Shown in pieces: positions 1 through 8,660 of a stretch of 64,000 nucleotides of DNA; position 1 is the first letter of the stretch; each line of letters begins with the position of its first letter. This stretch comes from Neomoorella carbonis (lineage in GTDB: Bacteria > Bacillota > DSM-521 > Neomoorellales > Neomoorellaceae). Where the stretch lies: assembly GCF_045278715.1 (NCBI RefSeq), contig NZ_CP136420.1, positions 2,480,001 to 2,544,000 on the forward strand, given 5' to 3'. Below the pieces are notes generated by a model. That model was not told where the DNA came from. It worked only from the letters and a program-made list of their open reading frames with translations, and searched no databases. Made by a program: the position numbers and the translations under genes.

Positions 1-710
1 TTGCCGCTAAGGGGCATTTGCGCAACAGCCTGGTAACCGCTGTTAAACTCAAAGTCGCCTTCGATGATCCACCCGGGTTCTATCTCTACCCCTTCAGCCT
101 CCATAGCACGGCGGTAACCTTCCAGGCGGTCCCTGGCCGTAGTCGAAACCGCGGGGCCGGTAACCGTGGCAATCCGCCGGTGGCCAAGATGCAGTAAATG
201 CTCAACAGCTTCCTGAGCGGCCCGTACATTATCCACCTGCACCGCCGGGAGATTGGCTTTATGACGGCCGATGACCACCGTCGCCACCGGCCCCTGGTCA
301 AAAAAGTGCTCCCGGCTGGCATCCTCTACAGCTCCACCGCCGGTAAAGATTACCCCGTCCACCCGTTTTTCCCGCAGGACACGGAGATATTCTTTCGTGC
401 GTTCCCGGGAACGGTCGGTATTGCACAGGATAACTGTATAGCCCCTTTCGTGGGCCACATCCTCTACCCCCCGGACAATGCCCGGGTAGTAAGGGTTGGC
501 AATATCCGGGAGGATCAGACCAATGGTTTTTGTTTCATGCAGCTGGAGGCTGCGGGCCATGGCATTGGGGTAAAAGCCAAGCTCTTTGATGGCTGCCAAG
601 ACACGCTCCCTCGTCTCGGGGCTGATGGGATGCTGGCTGTTGTTAAGAACACGGGAAACGGTGGTAACAGAAACCCCGGCATGCCTGGCGACATCTTTTA
701 TGGTGACCAT
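1..710 (-). CDS. LacI-family transcriptional regulator (C-terminus beyond window)
   Basis: The reverse strand is open from an ATG at 710 to the window edge, giving about 236 residues of a family usually near 335. The N-terminus has the LacI helix-turn-helix (TIKDVARHAGVSVTTVSRVL), then a hinge with PNAMARSL, then the periplasmic-binding-like core (TIGLILPDIANPYY; VDGVIFTGGG). AAGGGGTG just upstream supports the ATG; a GTG at 719 is possible but less well placed. Palindromic operator-like sites lie in front of the gene, so autoregulation is likely. The regulated sugar genes are not in the window. The family is clear; the ligand cannot be told. Confidence 0.93.
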   Translation of the reverse strand, partial: MVTIKDVARHAGVSVTTVSRVLNNSQHPISPETRERVLAAIKELGFYPNAMARSLQLHETKTIGLILPDIANPYYPGIVRGVEDVAHERGYTVILCNTDRSRERTKEYLRVLREKRVDGVIFTGGGAVEDASREHFFDQGPVATVVIGRHKANLPAVQVDNVRAAQEAVEHLLHLGHRRIATVTGPAVSTTARDRLEGYRRAMEAEGVEIEPGWIIEGDFEFNSGYQAVAQMPLSG

Positions 711-726
711 GGCTTTCACCCCTTTC

Positions 727-740
727 GGAAAACGTTTTCC
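727..740. promoter_or_regulatory. LacI-type operator, perfect palindrome
   Basis: GGAAAACGTTTTCC is a perfect 14-bp palindrome centred on ACGT, typical of LacI/GalR-family operators. It lies between the predicted promoter (749-777) and the lacI start, at about the transcription start, where bound repressor would block transcription. Confidence 0.7.
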
Positions 741-748
741 TTGGTTAT

Positions 749-777
749 AAATTAGCATGGTTTCGCCCCTGTGTCAA
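749..777 (-). promoter_or_regulatory. sigma-A promoter of the lacI gene
   Basis: On the reverse strand TTGACA (777-772) is followed after 17 bp by TAATTT (754-749). The -35 is perfect and the -10 matches 4 of 6. Transcription would start near 742, directly against the operator at 727-740. Confidence 0.6.
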
Positions 778-809
778 TAAGTAATTTTAAATCGTGAAAT
801 TTTTCTTAT

Positions 810-854
810 GGTAAACGTTTCCCATTAGCACTATATGTTATGGCAAACGTTTTC
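810..854. promoter_or_regulatory. Two further LacI-type operators
   Basis: GGTAAACGTTTCCC (810-823) and GCAAACGTTTTC (843-854) repeat the AAACGTTT core of the 727-740 palindrome. The centres lie about 83 and 115 bp from the proximal site and 32 bp apart, near whole numbers of helical turns, which would suit looping repression or control of a divergent transcript. Confidence 0.6.
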
Positions 855-980
855 TTTTTTTATTAACAGTTGTAAGCTTGGGCACAGTCTGCGTCCATAA
901 TAACAAGCCCGTATTCATCCGCCTCTCACATGCAGTGGTGGAAATTGAGCCGTAAAGAGTCCGGCATTTTTCCAAAAAGT

Positions 981-1022
981 AAAATCTCCCCGCAAGTTAA
1001 ATAAAATTTACGGGGAGTTTTA
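981..1022 (-). terminator. Terminator after the gntR gene
   Basis: CTCCCCG (986-992) pairs with CGGGGAG (1011-1017) around an 18-nt loop; A-rich and T-rich flanks extend the stem (aaaa/tttt) and supply the U-tract. It lies about 70 bp past the GntR stop. The rest of 855-1087 shows no gene. Confidence 0.6.
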
Positions 1023-1087
1023 CGAGAACAATCTCCCTTATTAGAGTCGTTGGCCAAAAAGCCGCCAGGACAAGGCCGCAGCGCCTC

Positions 1088-1783
1088 TTATTTCAATTGC
1101 CGGGCCACGAAGCGCAGGTGTTTGCCCATGGCCCGGCGGGCCGATTCCGCGGCTCCGGAAATGATGGCCTGGGCAATTTCACTGTGCTGTTCAAAAAGCA
1201 CGCGAGCGTTATCTGGATCGGTGTAAAGCTGGTTTCTTTTATTGGCCAGGGTCTGGGCAATGGTATCAGCAATAGTGTACATCAAACGGGAAAGGATGGG
1301 ATTATGGGACATGCTGGCAATGGTTAAATGAAATTTGACATCCGTATCCTCCTGGAGAAATCCCCGGGTCAGTTCGCTGCCCATCTGCTGGATTATCTCT
1401 ACCAGCTTTTCTTTTTCTTCGGTCGTAGCCCGCCGCGTCGCCAGGTAAACTATCTCCCGCTCCAGGATCTGCCTGGCTTCCAGTAAATATATGGCCTGTT
1501 GTTCTTCCAACAGCAGGGCCATTACCAGGGGCTGGACAATATCGCAGTTCTGCACCTTGCGGACGAAGGTCCCCTCGCCGGGCTTCACCTCCAGGACGCC
1601 CATAGTAGTCAGGGCGCGGATGGCCTCCCGGACGGATGCCCGGCTGACGCCCAGTTTCTCCGACAGCTCCCTTTCCGAGTAAAAGCGTTCCCCAGGCATC
1701 AGCTTGCCTTCACTGAGAATTTTTTTTACCTGCTCGACAATTTCTTCATAAATCTTCTTCGTTTTGATAGGCTGCAGTTCCAT
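1088..1783 (-). CDS. FadR-subfamily GntR transcriptional regulator
   Basis: 231 residues, normal for the family. Residues 10-75 form the winged helix-turn-helix (SERELSEKLGVSRASVREAI), ending in the wing GEGTFV. Residues 90-225 are an FCD ligand domain with the usual metal ligands Asp148, His152, His200 and His222. FCD regulators usually sense a small carboxylic acid. The gene starts with ATG behind AGGTAGGG and is followed by a terminator, so it is transcribed alone. It sits downstream of the sigma-54 activator in the same direction, with 126 bp between. Whether it controls the neighbouring acid-catabolism genes is not shown by the sequence. Confidence 0.93.
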   Translation of the reverse strand: MELQPIKTKKIYEEIVEQVKKILSEGKLMPGERFYSERELSEKLGVSRASVREAIRALTTMGVLEVKPGEGTFVRKVQNCDIVQPLVMALLLEEQQAIYLLEARQILEREIVYLATRRATTEEKEKLVEIIQQMGSELTRGFLQEDTDVKFHLTIASMSHNPILSRLMYTIADTIAQTLANKRNQLYTDPDNARVLFEQHSEIAQAIISGAAESARRAMGKHLRFVARQLK

Positions 1784-1909
1784 CGGCCCTACCTCGAGGT
1801 TCTTTTTAGATTATTATTGCATTATTTCAGGCCGATGGCAATCGGTTATGCCTGGAACCCGAAAATAATATTATCTTTCTGCCTGACATTTTGTTTGCCA
1901 TTCAACCTA

Positions 1910-3919
1910 TTATACCTTAACAGAGGTGCGCTGGATATTATACTTCCACATCATTCTATATACTGTCGTCCGGGCTATTCCTAATTCTTTGGCTACCTTA
2001 CTAATATTACCATTATACATTTTTATCAGGGTTGTTAATTCTTCCCTTCCAAATTTTTTCCCATTAACTTTTATTTGATCCTTTTGACCATATTCCTTGA
2101 TTTCTTCTGGTAGCAAATCTACTCCAAGGTAATTGCTAGAAGCAATATTTACTATTCTTTCTATCACATTATAAAGTTCACGTACGTTTCCCGGCCAGTT
2201 ATAGGTTTTAAATCTTTCCCAGATTTCTTCATCTACTGTTTCAATCTTTTTTCCAATTTGATCAGCAACTTTTCTCATAAAATGTAAAGCAAGAGGTTTA
2301 ATATCTGTTTTCCTCTCTCTTAGGGGAATAGTACGAATCGCAATTACGTTTAGGCGGTAAAAGAGATCCTTTCTGAAATTCCCTTTTTCTATTTCTGCCA
2401 GCAGGTTTTTATTTGTCGCAGCTATAATACGGACATTCACGGGAATTAGATCAGTGCCACCAACTCTTGTAATGGCCTTTTGTTCTAAGACACGTAATAA
2501 AGCCGTCTGCAATTCCAAAGGCATTTCGCCTATCTCATCAAGGAAAATTGTTCCACCATCAGCTAGTTCGAACTTTCCAGGCTTGCCACCCTTTCTTGCT
2601 CCGGTAAAAGCACCTTCTTCATAACCAAACAGTTCACTGGCTATTAATTCTCGTGGAATGGCCCCACAATTAATTGCTATAAACGGCCCATCCCTTCGTG
2701 AACTTGCGTTGTGAATAGCCTGGGCTAACATATCTTTTCCTGTGCCTGTTTCACCCAGTATCAACACATTAGATGAACTACGAGCAGCTACTTTAGCCAT
2801 TTCGATCATTTTTATGAATCGCGGATCGTTTCCTAATATGTCTGCAAATGTTATACTTGCTTTTGCACCATAAATTTTATTAGCTAACCGGTGAACTCTC
2901 TTGGCCTTTTCTATAATTAGGACTAATCCTTCCAACCTGCCATTAGATACAATCGGACGTGAGGTAAGACTACAATGAAGCCTTCCTGTTCGCGTATAGA
3001 GGTTGAACTGATGATCTGTAACATATTTTTTTCCTTCCAATACTTTCATTAGTTCTTTGTTGTTAAGCCCAAGAACTTTACTAATTTCAACCCCCAAGGC
3101 TTCAGACTTATTAATGCCCAACATTTCTTGAGCTCTTTCATTAAAGTGTGTGATTTTGTACTCGCTATCAGTTGCAATAAGTGCGTCAGATACCGCATCG
3201 ATAATTGCGTTCTTATATTGATCTGCAACTTTAACCTTTTGCCAGGCCTCCATCAAAGCAAGCTGTCTTTCAATAGCATAAGCAGCCCCAACTATCATTC
3301 CTAATGTATGAGAATGAGCTTTTTCTCGAATAGCCGTCATGTCCAATGCGCCAATTACTTTGCCGTTGGAATCATGAATAGGCGCACCCGAGCAGGTCCA
3401 ATTATGAGAACAAATACAATAATGTTCGTAGCCACATATTTGTAGAGGTAAATTGTATTTCAAACAACTGCCCACACCATTAGTGCCTGTAAATTCCTCG
3501 CTCCAGTTGGCCCCCTCTATAAAATTACCTCGTTTAACGTTTTCTTTAACGTCGTCATCCCCCATAATCTCCAGCAGATATCCTTCTGAATCCGCGATGG
3601 CGATAATAAAACCTGAACCTGCTACAAATTTATATAGATTCATTGCAATAGGAATGGCTACTTCCAGAAATATGCTACACTGAGACTTTCTTGACTCTAA
3701 CTCCTCTTTGCTTAAAACATATGGAGCCTTTTTTTGGAATGGGCTTAAGCCTATCTTCCTGCATTCTAACCATGACTTTAAGATTAACGGTCGTACTATC
3801 CCCTCCTGGACGCGACCTTTCTCAACGAATTCATGCCATGCCTGGCGAATTAATTGCCCCGCTGTATCGTAACATTGTTTATCCGTACTATGACTAAGGT
3901 TTTTCCTCATTTCAGTCAT
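1910..3919 (-). CDS. AcoR-type sigma-54-dependent transcriptional activator
   Basis: 669 residues: an AcoR-like GAF sensor (about 80-215) with a Cys cluster (C162, C168, C170, C176), a PAS domain (235-340), an AAA+ domain (356-590) with Walker A GETGTGKD (389-396), the sigma-54 contact loop GAFTGA (436-441) and Walker B GTIFLDEIGE, and a Fis-type helix-turn-helix at the C-terminus. AAGGAGGG precedes the ATG. Such activators bind palindromic upstream sites and drive -24/-12 promoters. Two such promoters with palindromes between them lie at 20026-20397 in the acyl-CoA island, so this protein is the natural candidate activator for it (inference). The coding sequence is visibly AT-richer than the arg region. 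Confidence 0.94.
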   Translation of the reverse strand: MTEMRKNLSHSTDKQCYDTAGQLIRQAWHEFVEKGRVQEGIVRPLILKSWLECRKIGLSPFQKKAPYVLSKEELESRKSQCSIFLEVAIPIAMNLYKFVAGSGFIIAIADSEGYLLEIMGDDDVKENVKRGNFIEGANWSEEFTGTNGVGSCLKYNLPLQICGYEHYCICSHNWTCSGAPIHDSNGKVIGALDMTAIREKAHSHTLGMIVGAAYAIERQLALMEAWQKVKVADQYKNAIIDAVSDALIATDSEYKITHFNERAQEMLGINKSEALGVEISKVLGLNNKELMKVLEGKKYVTDHQFNLYTRTGRLHCSLTSRPIVSNGRLEGLVLIIEKAKRVHRLANKIYGAKASITFADILGNDPRFIKMIEMAKVAARSSSNVLILGETGTGKDMLAQAIHNASSRRDGPFIAINCGAIPRELIASELFGYEEGAFTGARKGGKPGKFELADGGTIFLDEIGEMPLELQTALLRVLEQKAITRVGGTDLIPVNVRIIAATNKNLLAEIEKGNFRKDLFYRLNVIAIRTIPLRERKTDIKPLALHFMRKVADQIGKKIETVDEEIWERFKTYNWPGNVRELYNVIERIVNIASSNYLGVDLLPEEIKEYGQKDQIKVNGKKFGREELTTLIKMYNGNISKVAKELGIARTTVYRMMWKYNIQRTSVKV

Positions 3920-4613
3920 AACATCCCTCCTTGCATGATAGATATAACCAGTAAAATTTCCAGTTGGTTAATTCCTAAAAAGAGAGGACCCCTTAAGGAG
4001 AAAAGTCATTTGAGAAAGTGAAAACTAATACTATAATCTATATGTTTTCCACCTCTTTTAAAATAATCCTTCTCTACGTCATTAATATTTCATAAATAAA
4101 ACTGGAATAGTAATCCTTACCCTCATTCTTCCTCTTTTAAGGATAAAACAAAAATGCTTTCTCTCTTAGATGTTTAAAGCTTGTATTAAGCCCTCGCTTT
4201 ACACAGCTACCGGGAAACTGGATACCAGGAACTGTACTAGTCAAACCGTAATATCAATCGTGTATGTGGTGAATCATCAGCGTTATGGTAATGAGGTTTT
4301 CTATAGGAGTGCGTAGCCTGCGGTGTTGACAGGGTGGCGTTCATCCACATCGACGGTGAGCTCATACGTTCTGACAAACAGGTGGTTAAAGAGGCCATAC
4401 CCTTTTCGTTTGTTTTTTGGTCGCGCGGTTTAGATGTACATTTTTACGTTTTTCGATACATATTAATAAATTCCTGCCGTGCCTCCAAAATCGTTTGCCT
4501 ATGCATTTTGGCATTTTCTTCTTTTTGTTTAAACCCCAGAAAAGCCTTGCTATTGCCCAACTACTGTAATAACCTGGAATCATCTTTTTGCATCTGTAGA
4601 GTTGAAAAATGTG
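3920..4613. other. About 700 bp with no convincing gene; decayed coding traces
   Basis: AT-rich. The first 300 bp upstream of the activator hold no clear gene. On the minus strand 4444-4593 reads as a protein-like frame interrupted by one TAG at 4561-4563 (…SRLLQ, stop, LGNSKAFLGFKQKEENAK…), suggesting a broken small gene. At 4200-4400 several short protein-like stretches occur on both strands without a start or frame of useful length. I could not identify any of them. Confidence 0.4.
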
Positions 4614-4820
4614 TTAACCATCATACGGCTTACTTTCTTTGCTCTTTTCCTCAAGATTTTCCTTTAATCCCCGGCAATTATAGGCATTCGAGTCAAACCC
4701 GGCTTGTTTGCTGGACTCTTCCTGAGGTTTTTCCACTTTAATTCCCAGCCACTGCAAGCGTTCGAGCCAATCCTGGCTCGTTTCAAGTCTAGTTATGGGT
4801 ATTCTTCTGCTATCCAGCAT
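4614..4820 (-). CDS. Small hypothetical protein
   Basis: 68 residues, charged and hydrophilic, beginning MLDSRRIPITRLETSQDWL; no domain recognised. AAGGAGTG sits about 9 nt before the ATG, the main support for a real start. It lies between the thioesterase gene and the broken frame at 4444-4593, with 105 bp to the thioesterase stop. It could be the intact end of a decayed gene. Low confidence that it is a functional protein. Confidence 0.35.
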   Translation of the reverse strand: MLDSRRIPITRLETSQDWLERLQWLGIKVEKPQEESSKQAGFDSNAYNCRGLKENLEEKSKESKPYDG

Positions 4821-4925
4821 CCTTATTTCACTCCTTCATTAGCCTTCGGATTTAGGATTAATTTTTATTAAAAACGGTTATCCACCAATAATTCCCTATT
4901 TTTGTTGCGGCAATAATGCCAGCTA

Positions 4926-5354
4926 TCAGGATAGGGTCTCAAAGCTTTCAACCGCAGAACGGAAAAAAGACGGTAGCGGTTCTGCTTTTCTTGTTTTGGG
5001 ATTATAGTTGACATATATCGTCTGTGCCTTTAACACAAGTATGTCCGAAGATTCTTTGTACACTTCAAAGTCCACTGTATAACTCTTGTTTCCCATATTG
5101 GAAACACGCACCCCTATATCAAGGATATCATCGAAAAAGGCTGGTGATCTGAATTCCAGAGTTGTTTTTACTAACGCCATGTCCATTTTACCTTCGCTCG
5201 CAAGCTGTTTGTAGTCCATACCAAGGTGCCGAAAATACTCAGTAATCGCTACATCAAGATAGGTGAGATAGTGTGCATTAAAGACTATTCCCTGTCCATC
5301 TATTTCAGCATACCGTACTCTAAGAGGATAGAAAAAACGAAAATCACTGCGCAA
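4926..5354 (-). CDS. Hotdog-fold acyl-CoA thioesterase (YbgC/FadM type)
   Basis: About 142 residues, the normal size. The N-terminal RYAEIDGQGIVFNAHYLTYL matches the 4-hydroxybenzoyl-CoA thioesterase family pattern (Y-x-E-x-D, then G-x-x-x-x-x-x-Y), where the Asp is catalytic. I chose the TTG at 5354 because GGAGG (5364-5368) abuts the alternative TTG at 5363 but lies 9 nt from this one. In an acyl-CoA island it probably releases CoA from over-accumulated or dead-end acyl-CoA; the actual substrate is unknown. It is separated from crotonase by about 400 bp and need not be in the same transcript. Confidence 0.85.
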   Translation of the reverse strand: MRSDFRFFYPLRVRYAEIDGQGIVFNAHYLTYLDVAITEYFRHLGMDYKQLASEGKMDMALVKTTLEFRSPAFFDDILDIGVRVSNMGNKSYTVDFEVYKESSDILVLKAQTIYVNYNPKTRKAEPLPSFFRSAVESFETLS

Positions 5355-5755
5355 AGCTTTCAACCTCCATTTTCAACCATATCAACATTTGCCGGCGATT
5401 ATCCTCAACGGCAGCCACTCCCCCTTCGTCAACCCAGGTGCTATAACCGTTTTCTCAATAGACAGATCGCTTTGCCGGATACTGTTCGAGGAATATTCGG
5501 CCTAGCGTCTCTAACCAACTCCTCTTCGGTTATTTTTACCTGGAAGGAATCCGGGCTAAGTTTGCCAGGGGAGAGCCGCCGTTAATGGAAGGTGGAGCTC
5601 AGCGTAACAAGCCACATCTTCCACCAACGGCTGTTCCCTGATTGTTTCAGTTATCTCGCTTGCACGCCACTCTAATTTTTATCTTAAAAACAGGGAGAGA
5701 CAAAAAATATTACCTTGGGGGATTAACCCTTGCTAGATATCTAGATTTTTCTATA
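5355..5755. other. Intergenic, no gene recognised
   Basis: About 400 bp between crotonase and the thioesterase. No plausible start with a ribosome site was found. A protein-like minus-strand stretch (LSPGKLSPDSFQVKITEEEL, 5480-5590) ends in a stop after about 45 residues and may be a gene remnant. The crotonase terminator is at the right end. Confidence 0.35.
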
Positions 5756-5764
5756 TTAAACCCC
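5701..5764 (-). terminator. Probable terminator after crotonase
   Basis: Reverse strand: GGGGTTTAA, beginning in the crotonase stop codon, pairs with TTAATCCCC (one mismatch) around a loop that itself contains CTAGATATCTAG. ATTTTTTG follows. It would end the bcd-fix-coaD-crt transcript. Confidence 0.5.
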
Positions 5765-6538
5765 TTTGAAGACCGGTTTTTGCTTACTGAGAAAAGCTGC
5801 CATCCCGATGTCTTGATCTTCAGTGGTAAAGCAGTCCGTAAAGAGTTCAACTTCATACTGGCAACCCTGTTCCAGAGTCATCTGGAGGCCGTTGTGGATT
5901 GCCGCTTTGGCATAGCGAAGTGCCACGGGACCATTGGCAATAATTTTTTGCGCCAGTTTTTGGGCTTCTTCCATCAACTTCTCCGGCGGGACCACAGCGT
6001 TAACCAGCCCGATGGCCAGGGCCCTTTCGGCATCGATCATCTCGCCACTAAAGATTAACTCCGAGGCAATCCCTTTGCCTACTATGCGGGCCAACCGCTG
6101 GGTACCACCAAAACCGGGGATAATTCCCAGCTTAACCTCCGGCTGGCCAAGGCGGGCAGTACTGGCAGCGATGCGGATGTCACAGGCGAGAGCCAATTCA
6201 CAGCCTCCACCCAACGCAAAGCCATTAATGGCGGCTATCACGGGTATGGGTAGTTTTTCGATGGCCGCAAATACCCTGTGGCCTAGAAAACTGAATTCCT
6301 TTGCTTCCAGGGGCGTCATATCTTTCATGGCGGCGATGTCGGCGCCGGCGACAAAAGATTTACTTCCCGCCCCGGTTATAATTAAGGCCTTGACCTGATC
6401 GTCAGCCGCGATATTGTTGATGACCTCTTTCAATTCTTCCAAAACGGTCCGGTTCAAAGCATTAAGGGCTTCCTGGCGGTTGATGGTAAGGGTGGCGATG
6501 CTTTCCTCTACCTTTAACTCCACATAATTCCTGGCCAT
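5756..6538 (-). CDS. crt: Crotonase (enoyl-CoA hydratase)
   Basis: 260 residues, full length. Crotonase-fold oxyanion motifs are present (SFVAGADI; ALGGGCELALACD), along with the catalytic-loop region GQPEVKLGIIPGFGG, where the first Glu fits the active-site position. It interconverts crotonyl-CoA and 3-hydroxybutyryl-CoA. It is the last gene of the bcd-fixABCX-coaD-crt run, 27 bp after coaD. With 4-hydroxybutyryl-CoA dehydratase upstream in the island, its likely job is hydration of crotonyl-CoA on the way to acetyl-CoA. The family is certain; preference for C4 is inferred from context. Confidence 0.93.
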   Translation of the reverse strand: MARNYVELKVEESIATLTINRQEALNALNRTVLEELKEVINNIAADDQVKALIITGAGSKSFVAGADIAAMKDMTPLEAKEFSFLGHRVFAAIEKLPIPVIAAINGFALGGGCELALACDIRIAASTARLGQPEVKLGIIPGFGGTQRLARIVGKGIASELIFSGEMIDAERALAIGLVNAVVPPEKLMEEAQKLAQKIIANGPVALRYAKAAIHNGLQMTLEQGCQYEVELFTDCFTTEDQDIGMAAFLSKQKPVFKGV

Positions 6539-6565
6539 CCGGGATTACCTCCTTTTTAATGTTTT

Positions 6566-7051
6566 TTATCGCAGGCGATAATGTTGTTCTAAGACCTGCT
6601 CCACCACCGGCGGCACCAAACCTTTAAGGCATCCTCCCACCATGGCCACCTGGCGAACAAGATTTGAGTTCAGGTAGGAATACTCCGTAGCTGCCATTAG
6701 AAAAATGGTTTCAATGTCGCCGGCAAGTTTTTTGTTCATTAAAGCCATTTGCAGTTCAAAATCAAAATCCGCTACAGCCCTTAACCCCCTGATGATGGCT
6801 GTTGCTCCTTCCTGCCTGGCAAAATCGACTAACAAGCCGGAAAATGGTTTGACCGTTACATTCTCCAGGTCATGGCAAACAATCTGGACCAGCTTCAGTC
6901 TTTTTTCCAGGGGAAAATATGTCTTTTTAATAGGAGTGGCGGCTACACCTACAACAACTCTATCAAATAGGGCTGTTGCCCGTTTAATAATATCCAGATG
7001 GCCATTGGTAATGGGATCAAAGGCTCCCGGACAGATAGCTGTTCGTAGCAA
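6566..7051 (-). CDS. coaD: Phosphopantetheine adenylyltransferase
   Basis: 161 residues, full length. N-terminal nucleotidyltransferase motif (PGAFDPITNGHLDIIKRA) with the T-x-G-H signature, then IIRGLRAVADFDFE typical of CoaD. It makes dephospho-CoA from ATP and 4'-phosphopantetheine. Two positions look unusual: the usual PGSFDP is PGAFDP, and the ISSS-type C-terminal motif reads LNSNLVRQVA. Its place between fixX and crt is not the usual neighbourhood (near rsmD), so it may be a second copy that supplies CoA when the pathway is induced. A broken relative lies at 15261-15326. Confidence 0.92.
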   Translation of the reverse strand: MLRTAICPGAFDPITNGHLDIIKRATALFDRVVVGVAATPIKKTYFPLEKRLKLVQIVCHDLENVTVKPFSGLLVDFARQEGATAIIRGLRAVADFDFELQMALMNKKLAGDIETIFLMAATEYSYLNSNLVRQVAMVGGCLKGLVPPVVEQVLEQHYRLR

Positions 7052-7071
7052 CAGCCCTCACCTCTAACCCT

Positions 7072-7332
7072 TTACCCATAGCGGAAAATGATACCAAACC
7101 CGCCCCGCGGATATTGCCAGCTAATAGCCCCGGCCTGGGGACAGATAACCCGGCAGGTACCACACTCAAGGCAGCCTGCATAATCAAAGCTTATTTCCCC
7201 ATCTTTTAAAGTGTAAAGGCCAGCCGGGCAGGCAAAGGTGCAGGGCTTGCTTTTACAGGAAGAACAAACCTCTTTGTTGAGAACAATATGGGCCTCTTCG
7301 TCATCTACCGCGAACTTATTGATCCCCAGCAA
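7072..7332 (-). CDS. fixX: FixX-like ferredoxin
   Basis: About 86 residues with two cysteine clusters (CSSCKSKPCTFACP and CLECGTCRVICP) of the FixX/ETF-QO ferredoxin type, and the typical N-terminal GINKFAVDDEEAHI. It passes electrons between FixC and its partners. The start is uncertain: the first ATG/GTG/TTG in frame is the TTG at 7332, but homology-like sequence (KRLSSEQL) continues upstream to a CTG right after the fixC stop. The gap to fixC is 20 bp, so translation is probably coupled. Confidence 0.88.
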   Translation of the reverse strand: MLGINKFAVDDEEAHIVLNKEVCSSCKSKPCTFACPAGLYTLKDGEISFDYAGCLECGTCRVICPQAGAISWQYPRGGFGIIFRYG

Positions 7333-7352
7333 TTGTTCACTGCTTAACCGTT

Positions 7353-8654
7353 TCAGAGGGTCCTACCCCCTTTCAAGGCGTCTCCGGCAAGCTGCAGCCA
7401 GCCAATCCGGCTCTCTTTGAGCTGGCCCATGAATTTATTTAACAGGTGTACCGGTGCTGTACCATCTACTGTAAACATTTTGCTTACCAGCCCGGTGGCC
7501 AGGTCAGGATAGGCCCCGAAAAGCCGCTCATTTTCAAGGAAATGGGGTGCTTGCCGGTAGGCCTCCATATCCCTTAAGACAAAGCTTTGTTTGAGGAAGT
7601 CCTCGTAAAGGCGCAGTGTCTGCTGGGAGAAGTCGTTCCTGGCTTTGGCTTCTTTAACTGCCTTGGCCGCAGCTTCCCCGGAGGCGATGGCAAAATCCAT
7701 GCCCCTGACCTGGTAACCTAGGTTGAGGACAAATCCGGCTGCATCCCCTGTTACCAGGATGCCGTCGCCGTAAAGCCGGGGCATCATTTCCAGGCCGGCT
7801 TCGGGTACCAGGTGGGCTGAATACTCTACCACCTGGCCACCTTCCACCAAAGGCGCAATATGGGGATGGGCTTTGAAATCTTCCATCATATCTACCAGCC
7901 TGTAACTGCTCCGTTGCAATTCCGCCGCCTTAACTACCAGTCCCAGGGAAATGCTGTTTTTGTTGGTGTACAGGAAACCGCCGCCCTGCATCCCCTTGGT
8001 ACAGCTGCCGACAAATAGTTGGGCGACACCATTGTTACCGCTGACCTGGAAACGCTGGCTGATGATCTCGGGAGGTAATTCAATGACTTCTTTTACTCCT
8101 GTGGCTACCTGGCGGGGTTCAAGCTCTTTTCGCAAACCGGCTTTTTGGGCCATAAGGGAGTTGACGCCGTCGGCAGCAATAACTACATCGGCCAGCATTT
8201 CGTCTTCTCCGGCCCGAACACCTACTACCCGGCCGTTGTCTATCAGGAGATCGTCGACCCGGACGCCGCAGGCCAGGAGAGCGCCGGCTTCCTCCGCCTT
8301 CGAAGCCAGCCAGGCATCAAACTCCGCCCGCAGAAGGGTAAAAGAGTGATAAGGTTGGTTGGCCCATTTTTCGTCCTGGCATACTAGCGACACGCTTTTA
8401 TCTTCGGTCATAAAGGTGATTACTTCTCGCACTACCGGCCTTTCGACAGGGGCTTCCTCCCAAAAATTGGGTATAATCCGGTTAAGGGCATGACTATACA
8501 TCCGGCCGCCAAACATATTCTTGCTGCCTGGTGTCGGCCCCTTTTCGATGAGGAGCACCTCTAGACCTGCTTGGGCCAGTAAATAGGCGGCTGTGCTCCC
8601 CGCCGGACCGGCGCCGATTATAATCGCCGTGAATTTTTCTTCCGCCATGCTCAC
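7353..8654 (-). CDS. fixC: FixC-type flavoprotein (ETF:quinone oxidoreductase family)
   Basis: 433 residues. N-terminal FAD-binding Rossmann motif GAGPAGSTAAYLLAQAG; a central DVVIAADGVNS motif; the late FAD motif GDAAGFVLN. Length and motifs fit FixC rather than the longer ETF-QO with its own Fe-S domain; the separate FixX supplies that. It takes electrons from the EtfAB-like FixBA and hands them to quinone, and in some FixABCX complexes also to ferredoxin by bifurcation. It begins at GTG 8654 or ATG 8648, 6-12 bp after the fixB stop. Confidence 0.92.
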   Translation of the reverse strand: MSMAEEKFTAIIIGAGPAGSTAAYLLAQAGLEVLLIEKGPTPGSKNMFGGRMYSHALNRIIPNFWEEAPVERPVVREVITFMTEDKSVSLVCQDEKWANQPYHSFTLLRAEFDAWLASKAEEAGALLACGVRVDDLLIDNGRVVGVRAGEDEMLADVVIAADGVNSLMAQKAGLRKELEPRQVATGVKEVIELPPEIISQRFQVSGNNGVAQLFVGSCTKGMQGGGFLYTNKNSISLGLVVKAAELQRSSYRLVDMMEDFKAHPHIAPLVEGGQVVEYSAHLVPEAGLEMMPRLYGDGILVTGDAAGFVLNLGYQVRGMDFAIASGEAAAKAVKEAKARNDFSQQTLRLYEDFLKQSFVLRDMEAYRQAPHFLENERLFGAYPDLATGLVSKMFTVDGTAPVHLLNKFMGQLKESRIGWLQLAGDALKGGRTL

Positions 8655-8660
8655 ACCACT

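Noticed and set aside
4444..4593. In-frame TAG as a possible pyrrolysine codon
   Set aside because: No pyl genes in the window and the frame is only about 50 codons; a broken gene is simpler.
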